Origin: an uncultured Collinsella sp.
Lineage (GTDB): Bacteria; Actinomycetota; Coriobacteriia; Coriobacteriales; Coriobacteriaceae
Assembly (NCBI GenBank): GCA_900554645.1
Contig: USIE01000009.1
Coordinates: 1-38,852, forward strand
Reading direction: 5' to 3'
Length of the DNA: 38,852 bases
Each line of letters starts with the position of its first letter. Positions within the stretch are counted from its first letter, which is position 1. Both the position numbers and the translations under genes were made by a program. Shown piece after piece: positions 6,543 to 14,761 of this stretch. The notes under the pieces were generated by a model. That model worked only from the letters and a program-made list of their open reading frames with translations, made no database searches and was not told where the DNA came from.

Positions 6543-7505
6543 TTAGTTGCCCGATGCCGTGCCTTGGCTCGAGTTGCCAGATGCCGTGCCGGACGCGGTT
6601 CCGCTCGAGCTGTTCGAGCTGTTGGTGTTACTGCTGTCTGCTGTGCCCGTTCCCGAAGTGGTGTCGCTCGTCTGGTCGCCCGTGCTCGTCTGCGAACCGT
6701 CAGCCGTTTGGCTTGAGTTGGTCGTGCCGGACGGCGAGCTACTGTTGGCCGTAGAGGAATCGGTGCCCTGCGATTGGTTTTGGGTGTTCGAGGACGAATT
6801 GGCAGAGGCAGAGCTGTCTTGCGTGTCGTCCGTCTGTGCCTGCTGATCCTGCGACTGGGTGTTGCCATTTGCATCGCTCTCGGTCGTGCGCGACGACAGG
6901 ATTGGCTCGGGACGCTCGCCCAGACCCTCACCGGCAGTGGTGATAAGGATGGCACCGGCGCAGGCGATGACCGCGACGATGGCGATGGCGATCGAGAAGA
7001 TGATGACCTTCTTTTGCGTCTGGCTGCGCTCTGCCGCCGCCTTGGCGCGCAGGCTGTTGGGGGCGACGCGCGCCGTGGTCGCGCGCCCAGCAATCTGGCG
7101 CATCTCCTGCGTGGTCGCGGCGCCACCCAGGTGCTCCTCGACATTGGGCTCAACGGGCTCGTAGACGCCGGCAGGGTAGTCGACAGCGGCATGCGTGCCC
7201 TTGATTGCTTCGGCGCTGGCGGAGATAAAGTGGCGATAGACCTGCGAGGACACAACAGTGATGACTGAGCTCACAGCGGCACCAATCACCGAGCCGGCAA
7301 TGCCGATCTTTGAAGCAAGCGCGACGCTCGTGGCGGCAGCTGCGGCGCCGGCGATGATTTGGGGAATGGAAATGTCGTCGAACAGGCCCTTTTTGGGCGC
7401 GATGGCCATGGTTTGTCCGATGGAATGGTTCTCGTGCACGCCGTTGTTGAGCGCGGCCGGTGTCATGACGCGCGTGCGCGGCGCGTCGGTGTACTTGGTT
7501 GTCAT
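6543..7505 (-). CDS. Unrecognised membrane protein with Ser/Thr/Asn-rich C-terminal tail
   Basis: This 320-residue protein has an Ala/Gly-rich hydrophobic hairpin near residues 48-85 (IPQIIAGAAAAATSVALAS, then IGAAVSSVITVVSSQVY), a style common in actinobacterial envelope proteins. A clear membrane helix lies near 165-190 (VIIFSIAIAIVAVIACAGAILI). The last 115 residues are a low-complexity Ser/Thr/Asn/Gln/Gly tail with repeated NSS, GTAS and QT units. The tail is probably extracellular and flexible, perhaps glycosylated or a wall spacer. There is no LPXTG motif or known catalytic motif. The start has a good ribosome site, GGGAGGACC. Function is unknown. Confidence 0.7.
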   Translation of the reverse strand: MTTKYTDAPRTRVMTPAALNNGVHENHSIGQTMAIAPKKGLFDDISIPQIIAGAAAAATSVALASKIGIAGSVIGAAVSSVITVVSSQVYRHFISASAEAIKGTHAAVDYPAGVYEPVEPNVEEHLGGAATTQEMRQIAGRATTARVAPNSLRAKAAAERSQTQKKVIIFSIAIAIVAVIACAGAILITTAGEGLGERPEPILSSRTTESDANGNTQSQDQQAQTDDTQDSSASANSSSNTQNQSQGTDSSTANSSSPSGTTNSSQTADGSQTSTGDQTSDTTSGTGTADSSNTNSSNSSSGTASGTASGNSSQGTASGN

Positions 7506-7614
7506 ACGGGGTCCTCCCGGTGTAAATCTGCTTCGTTTCGTTTAGCCATCAGGGTACCCACCAGATGTGAATCGTACATGACATTTAACAGATACCATCA
7601 ACTCATCAATAGCT

Positions 7615-7660
7615 CACCAAGTTGGTGGGATGCGGTTACACCCGGCGGTTGAACTACAAT
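7615..7660 (+). promoter_or_regulatory. Candidate nadE promoter with a dyad
   Basis: TACAAT at 7655-7660 is a plausible -10 box 49 bases before the chosen nadE start. Just upstream, CACCAA-g-TTGGTG (7615-7627) is a perfect 13-nt palindrome that could be an operator. No NAD-pathway regulator consensus was confidently matched. Confidence 0.35.
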
Positions 7661-7708
7661 AGGGCTTGCTAATTGTTGTGAATGGCGTCTACGCACGGGA
7701 GCATTCTT

Positions 7709-9688
7709 ATGAATCTTCACCTTTCTCAGTCTGATGGCTTTTTGCGTGTGGCGGCGGCGTCGCCGCAGATTCGCGTTGCCGATGTCGAGGGCAATGCCGA
7801 GGTTGCGCTGGCGGCTGTTCGCGATGCTGCCGAGCGCGGCGTTCGTGCGTTGGTGTTGCCCGAGCTTAATCTGACTGGCTATACCGCAGCCGATCTGTTC
7901 CATAATCGCACGCTGCTGCATGCCTGCGAGGCTGCTCTGGTGCATATCCTCGATGAGACTCGTGAGCTGCCGATCGTCTTTACCGTTGGCTTGCCCGTTG
8001 CGGTGGCTGAAAACATCTACAACTGCGCGGCCGTGTGCTGTGCGGGCGAGCTTTTGGGCCTCACGGCCAAGAAGTATCTGCCCAACTATGGCGAGTTCTA
8101 TGAGCGTCGCTGGTTTGCTCCGGCGCCTGCGGATCCCGTGTGGGTTGAATTTGCCGGTCAGGGTCCGGTTCCGCTGGGTTCGGGACTTGTCTACCGCTGC
8201 TGTGATGAGGGTGCCGAGGATATGGTGCTGGGCGTTGAGGTCTGCGAGGACCTGTGGGTGCCGGCGCCCCCTTCGACCGAGATGGCGCTTGCCGGTGCGA
8301 CGGTGATCCTCAATCCGTCGGCTTCGGACGAGATTATCGGTAAGGCGGATTACCGCCGCAGCCTCATTTCCAACCAGAGCGCGCGCCTGTACTGCGCCTA
8401 TGCCTACGCGGACGCGAGCGAGGGCGAGTCCACGACCGACATGGTCTTTGCGGGCGAGAACCTCGTCTACGAAAACGGCTCCAAGCTCGCCGCGACCAAA
8501 CTGCTTACCTGCGATATGGCCATCGCCGACGTTGACCTTGACCGCCTGGTTGCCGAGCGCCGTCGCTCGACGACGTGGACGCGCGCGGACGATGCGCCGG
8601 AGGCCACGACCATTGAGTTTTCGTTTGAGGGCGTGCTGGCCGAAGAACCTGTCTTGCGCGATGCCTGCGATATCGACCGCGTTTTCCCGCGCGCGCCCTT
8701 TGTGCCGGCCGACCACGGCGACCTGGCCGAGCGCTGCGAGACCATCCTCGACCTGCAGACTGCGGGCCTCAAGACCCGCCTCGCCCATACGGGTACCAAG
8801 GCTGCGGTCATCGGCCTTTCGGGCGGCTTGGACTCCACGCTGGCACTGCTTGTGACCGTGCGTGCCTTCGATGCACTGGGGCTGTCGCGCACGGGTATCA
8901 CGGCGGTTTCCATGCCCGGCTTTGGCACGACGCACCGCACTAAGTCCAATGCCGAGTCGCTCGCTCGTGACTTGGGTGTGAGCTTCCGCGAGGTCTCAAT
9001 CCATGCTGCCGTGGAACAGCACTTTAAGGATATCGAGCATGATCCGGCCGTGCAGGACGTGACCTACGAGAACAGCCAGGCGCGCGAGCGTACGCAGATT
9101 CTGATGGATCTGGCCAACCAGGCTGGCGGTTTTGTCATCGGCACGGGCGACCTGTCGGAGCTGGCGCTCGGCTGGGCTACCTATAACGGCGACCACATGA
9201 GCATGTACGCCGTCAACGCGAGCGTGCCTAAGACGCTTGTGCGCCATCTGGTGCGCTATGCGGCCGATGTGTTTGGCGGGCGTATTGCCGAGACGCTGCT
9301 CGACATCCTCGATACGCCGGTGTCCCCCGAGCTTCTGCCGCCCACGGGCGACGGCGAGATTGCGCAGAAGACCGAGGATTTGGTGGGCCCGTATGAGCTG
9401 CACGACTACTTCCTCTACTACCTGCTGCGTTTTGGCTTTGAGCCGGGCAAGATCTACCGCATGGCGCTCAAGAGCTTCGAGGGCGTCTACGACGCCAAGA
9501 CCGTCCACACGTGGCTACGTACGTTCTACCGTCGCTTCTTTGCCCAGCAGTTTAAGCGCAGCTGCCTGCCCGATGGTCCCAAGGTGGGTTCGGTGACGCT
9601 CAGCCCGCGCGGCGATTGGCGTATGCCGAGTGACGCTAGCTCGCGTCTGTGGCTTGCGCAGATCGACGCGCTCAATCCAGTTGACTAA
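7709..9688 (+). CDS. nadE: Glutamine-dependent NAD+ synthetase
   Basis: The 659-residue protein is a two-domain NAD synthetase that amidates nicotinic acid adenine dinucleotide using ammonia channelled from glutamine. Residues 1-275 are a nitrilase-type glutaminase with the Glu in LPELNLTGY, the Lys in KKYLPNYGEFYE and the nucleophile Cys179 in VEVCEDLW. Residues about 340-659 are the ATP-pyrophosphatase-type synthase with SGGLDS (371-376) and the GTGDLSELALGW segment that binds the deamido-NAD side. An earlier in-frame ATG at 7682 lacks a ribosome site, whereas GGGAG precedes 7709. It appears to be a single-gene unit ended by the hairpin at 9757-9788. Confidence 0.92.
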   Translation: MNLHLSQSDGFLRVAAASPQIRVADVEGNAEVALAAVRDAAERGVRALVLPELNLTGYTAADLFHNRTLLHACEAALVHILDETRELPIVFTVGLPVAVAENIYNCAAVCCAGELLGLTAKKYLPNYGEFYERRWFAPAPADPVWVEFAGQGPVPLGSGLVYRCCDEGAEDMVLGVEVCEDLWVPAPPSTEMALAGATVILNPSASDEIIGKADYRRSLISNQSARLYCAYAYADASEGESTTDMVFAGENLVYENGSKLAATKLLTCDMAIADVDLDRLVAERRRSTTWTRADDAPEATTIEFSFEGVLAEEPVLRDACDIDRVFPRAPFVPADHGDLAERCETILDLQTAGLKTRLAHTGTKAAVIGLSGGLDSTLALLVTVRAFDALGLSRTGITAVSMPGFGTTHRTKSNAESLARDLGVSFREVSIHAAVEQHFKDIEHDPAVQDVTYENSQARERTQILMDLANQAGGFVIGTGDLSELALGWATYNGDHMSMYAVNASVPKTLVRHLVRYAADVFGGRIAETLLDILDTPVSPELLPPTGDGEIAQKTEDLVGPYELHDYFLYYLLRFGFEPGKIYRMALKSFEGVYDAKTVHTWLRTFYRRFFAQQFKRSCLPDGPKVGSVTLSPRGDWRMPSDASSRLWLAQIDALNPVD

Positions 9689-9756
9689 GGTTGGCTAAAT
9701 TGAACCAATACGGGGGTTGCAAGCGTTACACTTTTGCAATCTGATGGCCCGTATCG

Positions 9757-9788
9757 CGCGGCGCTCTTGTCGGAGCGCCGCGTTTTTT
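9757..9788 (+). terminator. Intrinsic terminator after nadE
   Basis: CGCGGCGCTC-ttgtcg-GAGCGCCGCG followed by six T residues is a textbook terminator. It ends 19 bases before the aminotransferase start, so that gene must use a promoter within this short gap or be controlled by read-through. Confidence 0.85.
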
Positions 9789-9806
9789 ATATCGAAAGGT
9801 GGCACC

Positions 9807-10970
9807 ATGCAGGCATCGCAGCGTCTCGACCGCTTTGGCGCGGAGGTCTTCGCCTCGCTCAACAACAAGCTTCTCGCGCTGAAGGCTCAGGGCAAGACCA
9901 TTTACAACATGAGCGTGGGCACGCCCGACTTTAAGCCGTACGACCATGTGGTCGAGGCGCTCACGCAGGCAGCCCAAGATCCCGAGATGTGGAAGTATGC
10001 CCTGCGCGACCTGCCTGAACTCAAGCAGGCCGTGTGCGATTACTATGAGCGTCGCTTTGGCGTTTCGGGCATTACGCCGTCCATGGTGCAGTCGTGCAAC
10101 GGCACGCAGGAGGGCGTGGGTCATTTGGGCCTGGCCCTGCTCGATCCGGGTGATACCATCCTGGTGCCCGATCCGTGCTATCCGGTCTTTGAGGCGGGCG
10201 CTAAGATTGCCGACGCCAAACTCGAATACTATCCGCTGGTTGCCGAGCACAATTACCTGCCCTATGTGGCAGGCATCGATCCCGAGGTCGCCGACCGCGC
10301 CAAGTACATGATCGTGTCGCTGCCCGCGAACCCGGTCGGCTCGGTGGGCACGCCCGAGGTCTACGAGGAGATCATCGCTTTCGCCCGCGAGCACGACCTG
10401 CTGATCGTCCATGACAACGCATACTCCGACATCGTGTTCGACGGCGAGCCGGGCGGCAGCTTCTTGCAGTATCCCGGCGCGCTCGAGGTGGGCGTTGAAT
10501 TCTTCTCGCTCTCCAAGTCGTTTAACGTCACCGGTGCCCGCATCGGCTTTTTGGTCGGTCGCGAGGATGTGGTCTCTGCCTTTGCCAAGCTGCGCGGCCA
10601 GATCGACTTCGGTATGTTCTTCCCGATCCAGAAGGCCGCCATCGCCTGTCTGAACGGTCCGCGCGATGAGGTCGAGGCGCAGCGTCTGAAGTACCAGGAG
10701 CGTCGCGATGCCCTGTGCGACGGTCTTGAGGGCCTGGGCTGGGAGCGACCCAACGCGCATGGCTCCATGTTTGTGTGGGCCAAGCTTCCCGGTGGTCGCA
10801 CCGATTCGATGGCGTTTTGCGAGGAGCTCATGGAGAAGGCCGGAGTCGTCGTGACGCCGGGCGCGAGCTTTGGTCCTTCGGGCGAGGGGCACGTGCGCAT
10901 GGCGCTGGTCCTGCCGCCCGATCAGATCGCTTTGGCTGTTGAAGCTATTCGCGAGGCGGGCCTGTATTAG
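9807..10970 (+). CDS. PLP-dependent class I/II aminotransferase, candidate N-acetyl-LL-DAP aminotransferase
   Basis: The 387-residue protein is a fold-type I aminotransferase of the aspartate/DAP group. Visible marks are SVGTPDF at the N-terminus, the NPVG stretch after SLPA, HDNAYSDIVFDG (cofactor Asp and Tyr), the PLP lysine in SLSKSFNVTGARIGF, and the carboxylate-binding Arg in HVRMALVLP. It could act on several substrates. Lysine-pathway genes for acetylated intermediates lie 4-10 kb away and lack an obvious aminotransferase, so a PatA-like role converting N-acetyl-2-amino-6-oxopimelate is my leading inference. A longer frame from 9717 would run through the terminator; the ATG at 9807 has GAAAGG 9 bases before. 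Confidence 0.8.
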   Translation: MQASQRLDRFGAEVFASLNNKLLALKAQGKTIYNMSVGTPDFKPYDHVVEALTQAAQDPEMWKYALRDLPELKQAVCDYYERRFGVSGITPSMVQSCNGTQEGVGHLGLALLDPGDTILVPDPCYPVFEAGAKIADAKLEYYPLVAEHNYLPYVAGIDPEVADRAKYMIVSLPANPVGSVGTPEVYEEIIAFAREHDLLIVHDNAYSDIVFDGEPGGSFLQYPGALEVGVEFFSLSKSFNVTGARIGFLVGREDVVSAFAKLRGQIDFGMFFPIQKAAIACLNGPRDEVEAQRLKYQERRDALCDGLEGLGWERPNAHGSMFVWAKLPGGRTDSMAFCEELMEKAGVVVTPGASFGPSGEGHVRMALVLPPDQIALAVEAIREAGLY

Positions 10971-11075
10971 AAAGCTAGTTCGGCTCGTCAATAGCTCGAA
11001 ACCGATTTCGTGCAGTTATTTTACGAATCCTGCAAATAATTTCGGTAAACGGTCGATTTTTGGCTGCGAATAGGA

Positions 11076-11150
11076 GCATAATCAAAGTCCCGATTGGATG
11101 TATTGGGATTACGGCAAGCCGCTCGGGTCGTTCCCGGGCGGCTTGTTTGT
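11076..11150 (+). promoter_or_regulatory. ldh leader with -10 box and terminator-like hairpin
   Basis: CATAAT near 11076 could be the -10 box of ldh. The following leader contains CAAGCCGC (11115-11122) pairing with GCGGCTTG (11138-11145), with an extended inner stem TCGGG/CCCGG and then TTTGT. If the promoter is real, this hairpin would be an attenuator in the ldh leader; otherwise it terminates the aminotransferase transcript. Confidence 0.45.
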
Positions 11151-11171
11151 GGAGTGAGATGGGAGTTTCTA

Positions 11172-12122
11172 ATGGTTAACGAGAAGAAGGTCGCTATTGT
11201 CGGCTGCGGTTTCGTCGGTTCGTCTTCGGCGTTCGCGCTGATGCAGAGCGGTCTGTTCTCCGAAATGGTCCTCATCGACGTGGACAAGAACCGCGCCGAG
11301 GGTGAGGCCCTGGATATCGCGCACGGCATGACGTTTGCCGAGCCGATGAAGATCTACGCCGGCGATTATTCCGATGTCGCCGACGCCGCCATGATTGTCG
11401 TCACCGCTGGCGCTGCTCAGAAGCCCGGTGAGACCCGCCTGGACCTGGTCAACAAGAACGTCAACATCTTTAAGTCCATTATCCCCGAGATTAAGAAGTC
11501 CGGCTTCGACGGCATTCTGCTCATCGTCTCCAACCCGGTCGATGTTCTGACCTATGCCGCCATCAAGATGTCCGGCTTGCCCGAGGGCCATGTCATCGGC
11601 TCCGGCACCGTACTCGACACCGGCCGTCTGCAGCAGATGCTTGGTGCCCACGTCGAGGTCGACCCGCGCGATGTCCAGGCCTATGTCATGGGTGAGCACG
11701 GCGACTCCGAGTTTGTCGCTTGGTCCAGCGCTCAGGTTGCCGGCGTTCCGCTGAACACCTTCTGCGAGCTTCACGGTCATCTGGAGCATGAGGCTGCCGA
11801 GAAGCGCATCGCCGAGGACGTCAAGAACTCCGCCTACACCATCATCGAGAAGAAGCACGCCACCTACTACGGCGTCGCCATGGCCGTCAAGCGCATCTGC
11901 ACTGCCGTCATGCGTGACGAGCAGACCGTTCTGCCCGTTTCCTCGCTCATGGTGGGCGAGTACGGCCTGTCCGATCTTGCCATCTCCATGCCGACCGTCG
12001 TTGGCCGCGACGGCGTTGTCTGCCGCGTCCCCGTGCCGCTGAACGATGACGAGCAGCATGAGCTCACTGCCTCCGCCAAGGCCCTCAAGGACATCATCGA
12101 CAGCGTCGACTTCTCCTGCTAA
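11172..12122 (+). CDS. ldh: L-lactate dehydrogenase
   Basis: The 316-residue protein is an NAD-dependent 2-hydroxyacid dehydrogenase of the LDH/MDH family. Visible are the Rossmann loop GCGFVGSS, DVDKNRAEGEALDIAHG binding the NAD ribose, SNPVDVLTY, and the catalytic pair with His176 in MGEHGDSEF. The substrate loop reads AAQKPGETR; the Gln before KPGETR is the lactate dehydrogenase choice, where malate dehydrogenases have Arg. It reduces pyruvate to lactate and regenerates NAD+, matching a fermentative anaerobe. The ATG at 11172 has GGGAG about 8 bases before, so the 26-residue upstream extension is rejected. It is monocistronic, with a strong terminator downstream. Confidence 0.9.
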   Translation: MVNEKKVAIVGCGFVGSSSAFALMQSGLFSEMVLIDVDKNRAEGEALDIAHGMTFAEPMKIYAGDYSDVADAAMIVVTAGAAQKPGETRLDLVNKNVNIFKSIIPEIKKSGFDGILLIVSNPVDVLTYAAIKMSGLPEGHVIGSGTVLDTGRLQQMLGAHVEVDPRDVQAYVMGEHGDSEFVAWSSAQVAGVPLNTFCELHGHLEHEAAEKRIAEDVKNSAYTIIEKKHATYYGVAMAVKRICTAVMRDEQTVLPVSSLMVGEYGLSDLAISMPTVVGRDGVVCRVPVPLNDDEQHELTASAKALKDIIDSVDFSC

Positions 12123-12155
12123 ATCAAGCTCGCGAGAGCGAAAAGCTACAATGAA

Positions 12156-12189
12156 GGCGTCCGAGTCCACACGGTCCGGGCGCCTTTTT
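12156..12189 (+). terminator. ldh terminator
   Basis: GGCGTCCG (12156-12163) pairs with CGGGCGCC (12177-12184), with one G-T wobble, and is followed by five T residues. It sits 34 bases after the ldh stop. Confidence 0.8.
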
Positions 12190-12219
12190 GGTGCAAAATA
12201 ACCTGTCCTCGATGCACCA
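12189..12219. repeat. 31-bp GGGACAG-family repeat, left copy flanking the DUF2974 gene
   Basis: TGGTGCA at the left and TGCACCA at the right enclose AACCTGTCC. It matches the copy at 13402-13432 in 28 of 31 positions and in the same orientation. The pair brackets exactly one gene. Confidence 0.7.
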
Positions 12220-12236
12220 TAGTTGATGGGAGGGCC

Positions 12237-13397
12237 ATGTCGGATTCGCCTAATTTTTTGACCTATGCCCAGACGGCGTTTGACCCGTTTGAGGAACGGC
12301 CGTTCTGCGCTGTGGATAGCCTGGTCTTTGCGTGGTTGTCCTATTTGCGTTTGCCGGGTGATATGGCGGAGCTGACGAACTGGCAGGGCCTAGACGTACG
12401 CGAGCTGCTTCGTGCCGAGTGCTATCGGGACATGATTGGCGACCTGTGGGATCCAGAGGGGAGCAGGGCCTTGTTGGAGGCCGTGGCAGCAAGCCCTCGC
12501 TACCGTGGCGTGCACGTTTGCGGCTATCGTGCCGTGAGCGATGTGGTGGCGACAGAGCAGTTTGCAGCCATGGCGTTCCGGTTTCCGGCGGGGTTTAGCT
12601 ATCTTTCCTTCCGGGGGACCGACAGTACGATTGTGGGCTGGAAAGAGGACTTTAACATGGCGTTCCGGTGTCCTGTGCCGGCCCAGGAATCCGCGGCGCG
12701 CTATGTGGACGAGGCGGCGGATGCGATTGACGGGCCGCTTTTGTGCGGAGGTCATTCCAAGGGTGGAAACCTTGCGGTGTACGGTGCGGCGATGTGCTCC
12801 GATGTCGCCCGTGAGCGAATCGAACGGGTGTATTCCCATGATGGTCCTGGCTTCGTCGAGGAGTTTCTGAACGGCAACGCCTTTGCCGATCTTTCCGGCC
12901 GCATCGATAAGACGCTACCTCGGTCGTCGATCTTTGGCATGATGTTCGAGACACAGGAGGACTATGCCATCGTTGAGAGCACCGAGTTCAGCCTGCTGCA
13001 GCACAATCCCTTTAGCTGGGTGGTTGATGGTCGCGACTTCGTGTACTGTGAGCGCCTGTCCGCCGGTGCTCGATACGTTGATGGCTCCATTCGCGAGATG
13101 CTGCTTGCAGTGTCGCCTAGCGAGCGCGAGCGTTTTGTAGATGCGTTGTTCTCCGTGTTTGAGGCTACGGGTGCTGAGCGGTTTGCGGATATCGCCGGGA
13201 ATCTGCGCGAGAGCCTGCCCGTGATGCTCCAGGCTGCGCAAGGCTTTGACGAGGATACGCGACGCTTTGTCTCACAGACCATCGTGGCAATCCTTAAATG
13301 CGCACTGCTGCCCAAACGACCCCAGATCGACATGCCCGCTGCCGGCAAGAGTTTGGCAGAACAGCTCGAGGCTTGGCAGTCCGAGCTCCTGCGCTAA
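12237..13397 (+). CDS. DUF2974 (Mbeg1-like) alpha/beta hydrolase
   Basis: The 386-residue protein resembles the DUF2974/Mbeg1-like lipase-fold family. FRGTDSTIVGWKEDFNMAF resembles the oxyanion and lid region of class 3 lipases, and LLCGGHSKGGNLAVYGA carries the nucleophile elbow GHSKG with the catalytic Ser at about residue 178. An SHDGPGF segment follows and may contribute the Asp. There is no signal peptide or membrane helix, so it looks cytoplasmic; the substrate is unknown. The start has GGGAGGG about 3-9 bases upstream. Near-identical 31-bp repeats lie on both sides, at 12189 and 13402, which could mark mobility of this gene or two independent repeat insertions. Confidence 0.8.
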   Translation: MSDSPNFLTYAQTAFDPFEERPFCAVDSLVFAWLSYLRLPGDMAELTNWQGLDVRELLRAECYRDMIGDLWDPEGSRALLEAVAASPRYRGVHVCGYRAVSDVVATEQFAAMAFRFPAGFSYLSFRGTDSTIVGWKEDFNMAFRCPVPAQESAARYVDEAADAIDGPLLCGGHSKGGNLAVYGAAMCSDVARERIERVYSHDGPGFVEEFLNGNAFADLSGRIDKTLPRSSIFGMMFETQEDYAIVESTEFSLLQHNPFSWVVDGRDFVYCERLSAGARYVDGSIREMLLAVSPSERERFVDALFSVFEATGAERFADIAGNLRESLPVMLQAAQGFDEDTRRFVSQTIVAILKCALLPKRPQIDMPAAGKSLAEQLEAWQSELLR

Positions 13398-13401
13398 CCA
13401 T

Positions 13402-13432
13402 TGGTGCAAAGCAACCTGTCCCCGATGCACCA
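13402..13432. repeat. 31-bp GGGACAG-family repeat, right copy flanking the DUF2974 gene
   Basis: Same orientation as the copy at 12189-12219 and differing at three positions. It starts five bases after the DUF2974 stop. The 7-bp terminal inverted repeat TGGTGCA/TGCACCA is perfect in both. Confidence 0.7.
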
Positions 13433-13508
13433 AGCTTCGATGCGCCTGGGGCGGGCTCGACCGCTATACTGGTTCGTGCCGAAATCGATCTAGAACGGAA
13501 TGCCGTAT

Positions 13509-14513
13509 ATGAAAATCAATCACGCGATTCTGCATATCCTGGACTTTGACTCTGCCGTCAACGTTATGAGCCAGCGCGAGCTCGATATCGAGAGCCGTAC
13601 CGTGCGCAACTTCGTGACCACGCATCTGCGCCGCGCACGTACCTCGGCCGACAATAAACGCGCCACGTTTGCCGAGAACTCTGCGTTTGGCGGCGAGCTC
13701 AAGGGCTATTTCTTTGGCGAGCGCGAGTTCGTGGACCTGTCGCAGCAGATTGCGGAGTTTATCTCCTCCGAGCTCACCAAAGCCGAGAAAGCCGAGTCAA
13801 CCGACGTGCTCGTGGCCGATTTTGACGACGATGAGGATGCCCGCTGGTTTGCCGTGATGCTGCTGGGCTCCAAGCAGGCTTTTATGCACGAAGTGGGCCG
13901 CGAGGAGGGAGAGGTGCGCAACGACATCGCGCGCCACTACGCCATTCTGCCGAACCCCTCGCAAAAGGTGCCGAGCTATGCCATCGTGCGCGCGAGTACC
14001 ATGGAGATCGGCTACGTGGACAAGAAGCGCAAGATTGCCGGCGAGGACCGTATGCTTATCCCCGATGGCCTGCTGCAGTGCGACACGGGCGTATCGGGCA
14101 AGGAGGTCATCGACACCGTGACGCGTGTGGTCGAGGAAGTCGCCGAGGAGCACGGTGCCAATACGGCCGTAGCGCTCGCTAAGGTTAAGGCTGCCGTTGC
14201 CGAGAAGGTCGAGGATGACGAGGAGCTTCCGCCTTGGGATATCGTCGATGAGGTCTTTGAGGACGAACCGGTCATCAAGGAGAGCGTACGTGCGGCGCTG
14301 ACCGAAGAGAAGGTGCCCGAGCGTGTGCCCGTGGAGCGCAAGCAGGTCGAGCGTGCGGCCGTGCGCAACCACAAGATTCGTACCGACACGGGCATCGAGA
14401 TCAGCTTTCCGGCCGAGATGGGCTCGAACTCCGAGTACATCGAGTTCGTCAACGAACCCAACGGCCTCATCTCCATCGAGCTCAAAAACATCGGCAGCAT
14501 CGAGAATCGATAA
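13509..14513 (+). CDS. Nucleoid-associated protein, NdpA/YejK family
   Basis: The 334-residue protein matches the 37-kDa nucleoid-associated family. It begins MKINHAILHILDFDSAVNVMSQRELD and has the family pattern of an N-terminal alpha/beta domain with a DFDDDEDARWFAVMLLGSKQAFMHEVG core, then a helical acidic region (VEDDEELPPWDIVDEVFEDEP) and a C-terminal domain around TDTGIEISFPAEM. The E. coli member binds DNA and localises to the nucleoid; its precise role is unsettled. An ATG nine bases earlier (13500) is in frame, but CGGA is better spaced for 13509. TATACT at 13465-13470 is a candidate -10 box, and a terminator follows at 14543. Confidence 0.82.
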   Translation: MKINHAILHILDFDSAVNVMSQRELDIESRTVRNFVTTHLRRARTSADNKRATFAENSAFGGELKGYFFGEREFVDLSQQIAEFISSELTKAEKAESTDVLVADFDDDEDARWFAVMLLGSKQAFMHEVGREEGEVRNDIARHYAILPNPSQKVPSYAIVRASTMEIGYVDKKRKIAGEDRMLIPDGLLQCDTGVSGKEVIDTVTRVVEEVAEEHGANTAVALAKVKAAVAEKVEDDEELPPWDIVDEVFEDEPVIKESVRAALTEEKVPERVPVERKQVERAAVRNHKIRTDTGIEISFPAEMGSNSEYIEFVNEPNGLISIELKNIGSIENR

Positions 14514-14542
14514 ACTGCGCTTGGACGCTGCAGAAAAACAAA

Positions 14543-14576
14543 GGCCGAAGCCTCGGATGAGGGCTTCGGCCCTTTT
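14543..14576 (+). terminator. Terminator after the NdpA-like gene
   Basis: GGCCGAAGCC-tcggatgag-GGCTTCGGCC is followed by CTTTTT. Perfect 10-bp stem, 30 bases after the stop codon. Confidence 0.88.
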
Positions 14577-14620
14577 TACTCGGGGCTTAATTACGCTACT
14601 GGTTGAGCATAAATCAGCGA

Positions 14621-14718
14621 AAACGCCCCAGAGCGAGCAAGGTGACGTGAAAGAGGAGGGCATTGACCTTTTGGTCATGCCCGACGATTGAACGTCAGAT
14701 TGCCGCTCTGGGGCGTTT
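14621..14718. other. 98-nt long-hairpin element of unknown function
   Basis: A 15-bp perfect outer stem (AAACGCCCCAGAGCG at 14621-14635 with its complement at 14704-14718) continues inward with GCAA/TTGC and TGACGT/ACGTCA. It ends in a separate hairpin GGGCATTGACC-tttt-GGTCATGCCC (14658-14682). No coding frame or U-tract explains it, and normal terminators for both neighbouring genes already lie on either side. It may be a structured RNA or a miniature mobile repeat. Confidence 0.6.
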
Positions 14719-14731
14719 GTAGCGTCGAGTC

Positions 14732-14759
14732 GTTACGGCGTTTGGTAAAACGCCGTAAC
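14732..14759 (-). terminator. Hairpin at the end of the lysA-dapA-dapB-dapH unit
   Basis: Perfect 12-bp arms GTTACGGCGTTT/AAACGCCGTAAC with a four-base loop lie two bases after the dapH stop. No long U-run follows, so it may instead protect the 3' end. Confidence 0.6.
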
Positions 14760-14761
14760 TA

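Noticed and set aside
6543..6900. Low-complexity repeat tract
   Set aside because: It encodes the Ser/Thr/Asn-rich tail of the minus-strand membrane protein and is coding, not a DNA repeat element.
9726..10991. 421-codon frame antisense to the aminotransferase
   Set aside because: Shadow of a GC-rich gene; the plus-strand product has all aminotransferase motifs.
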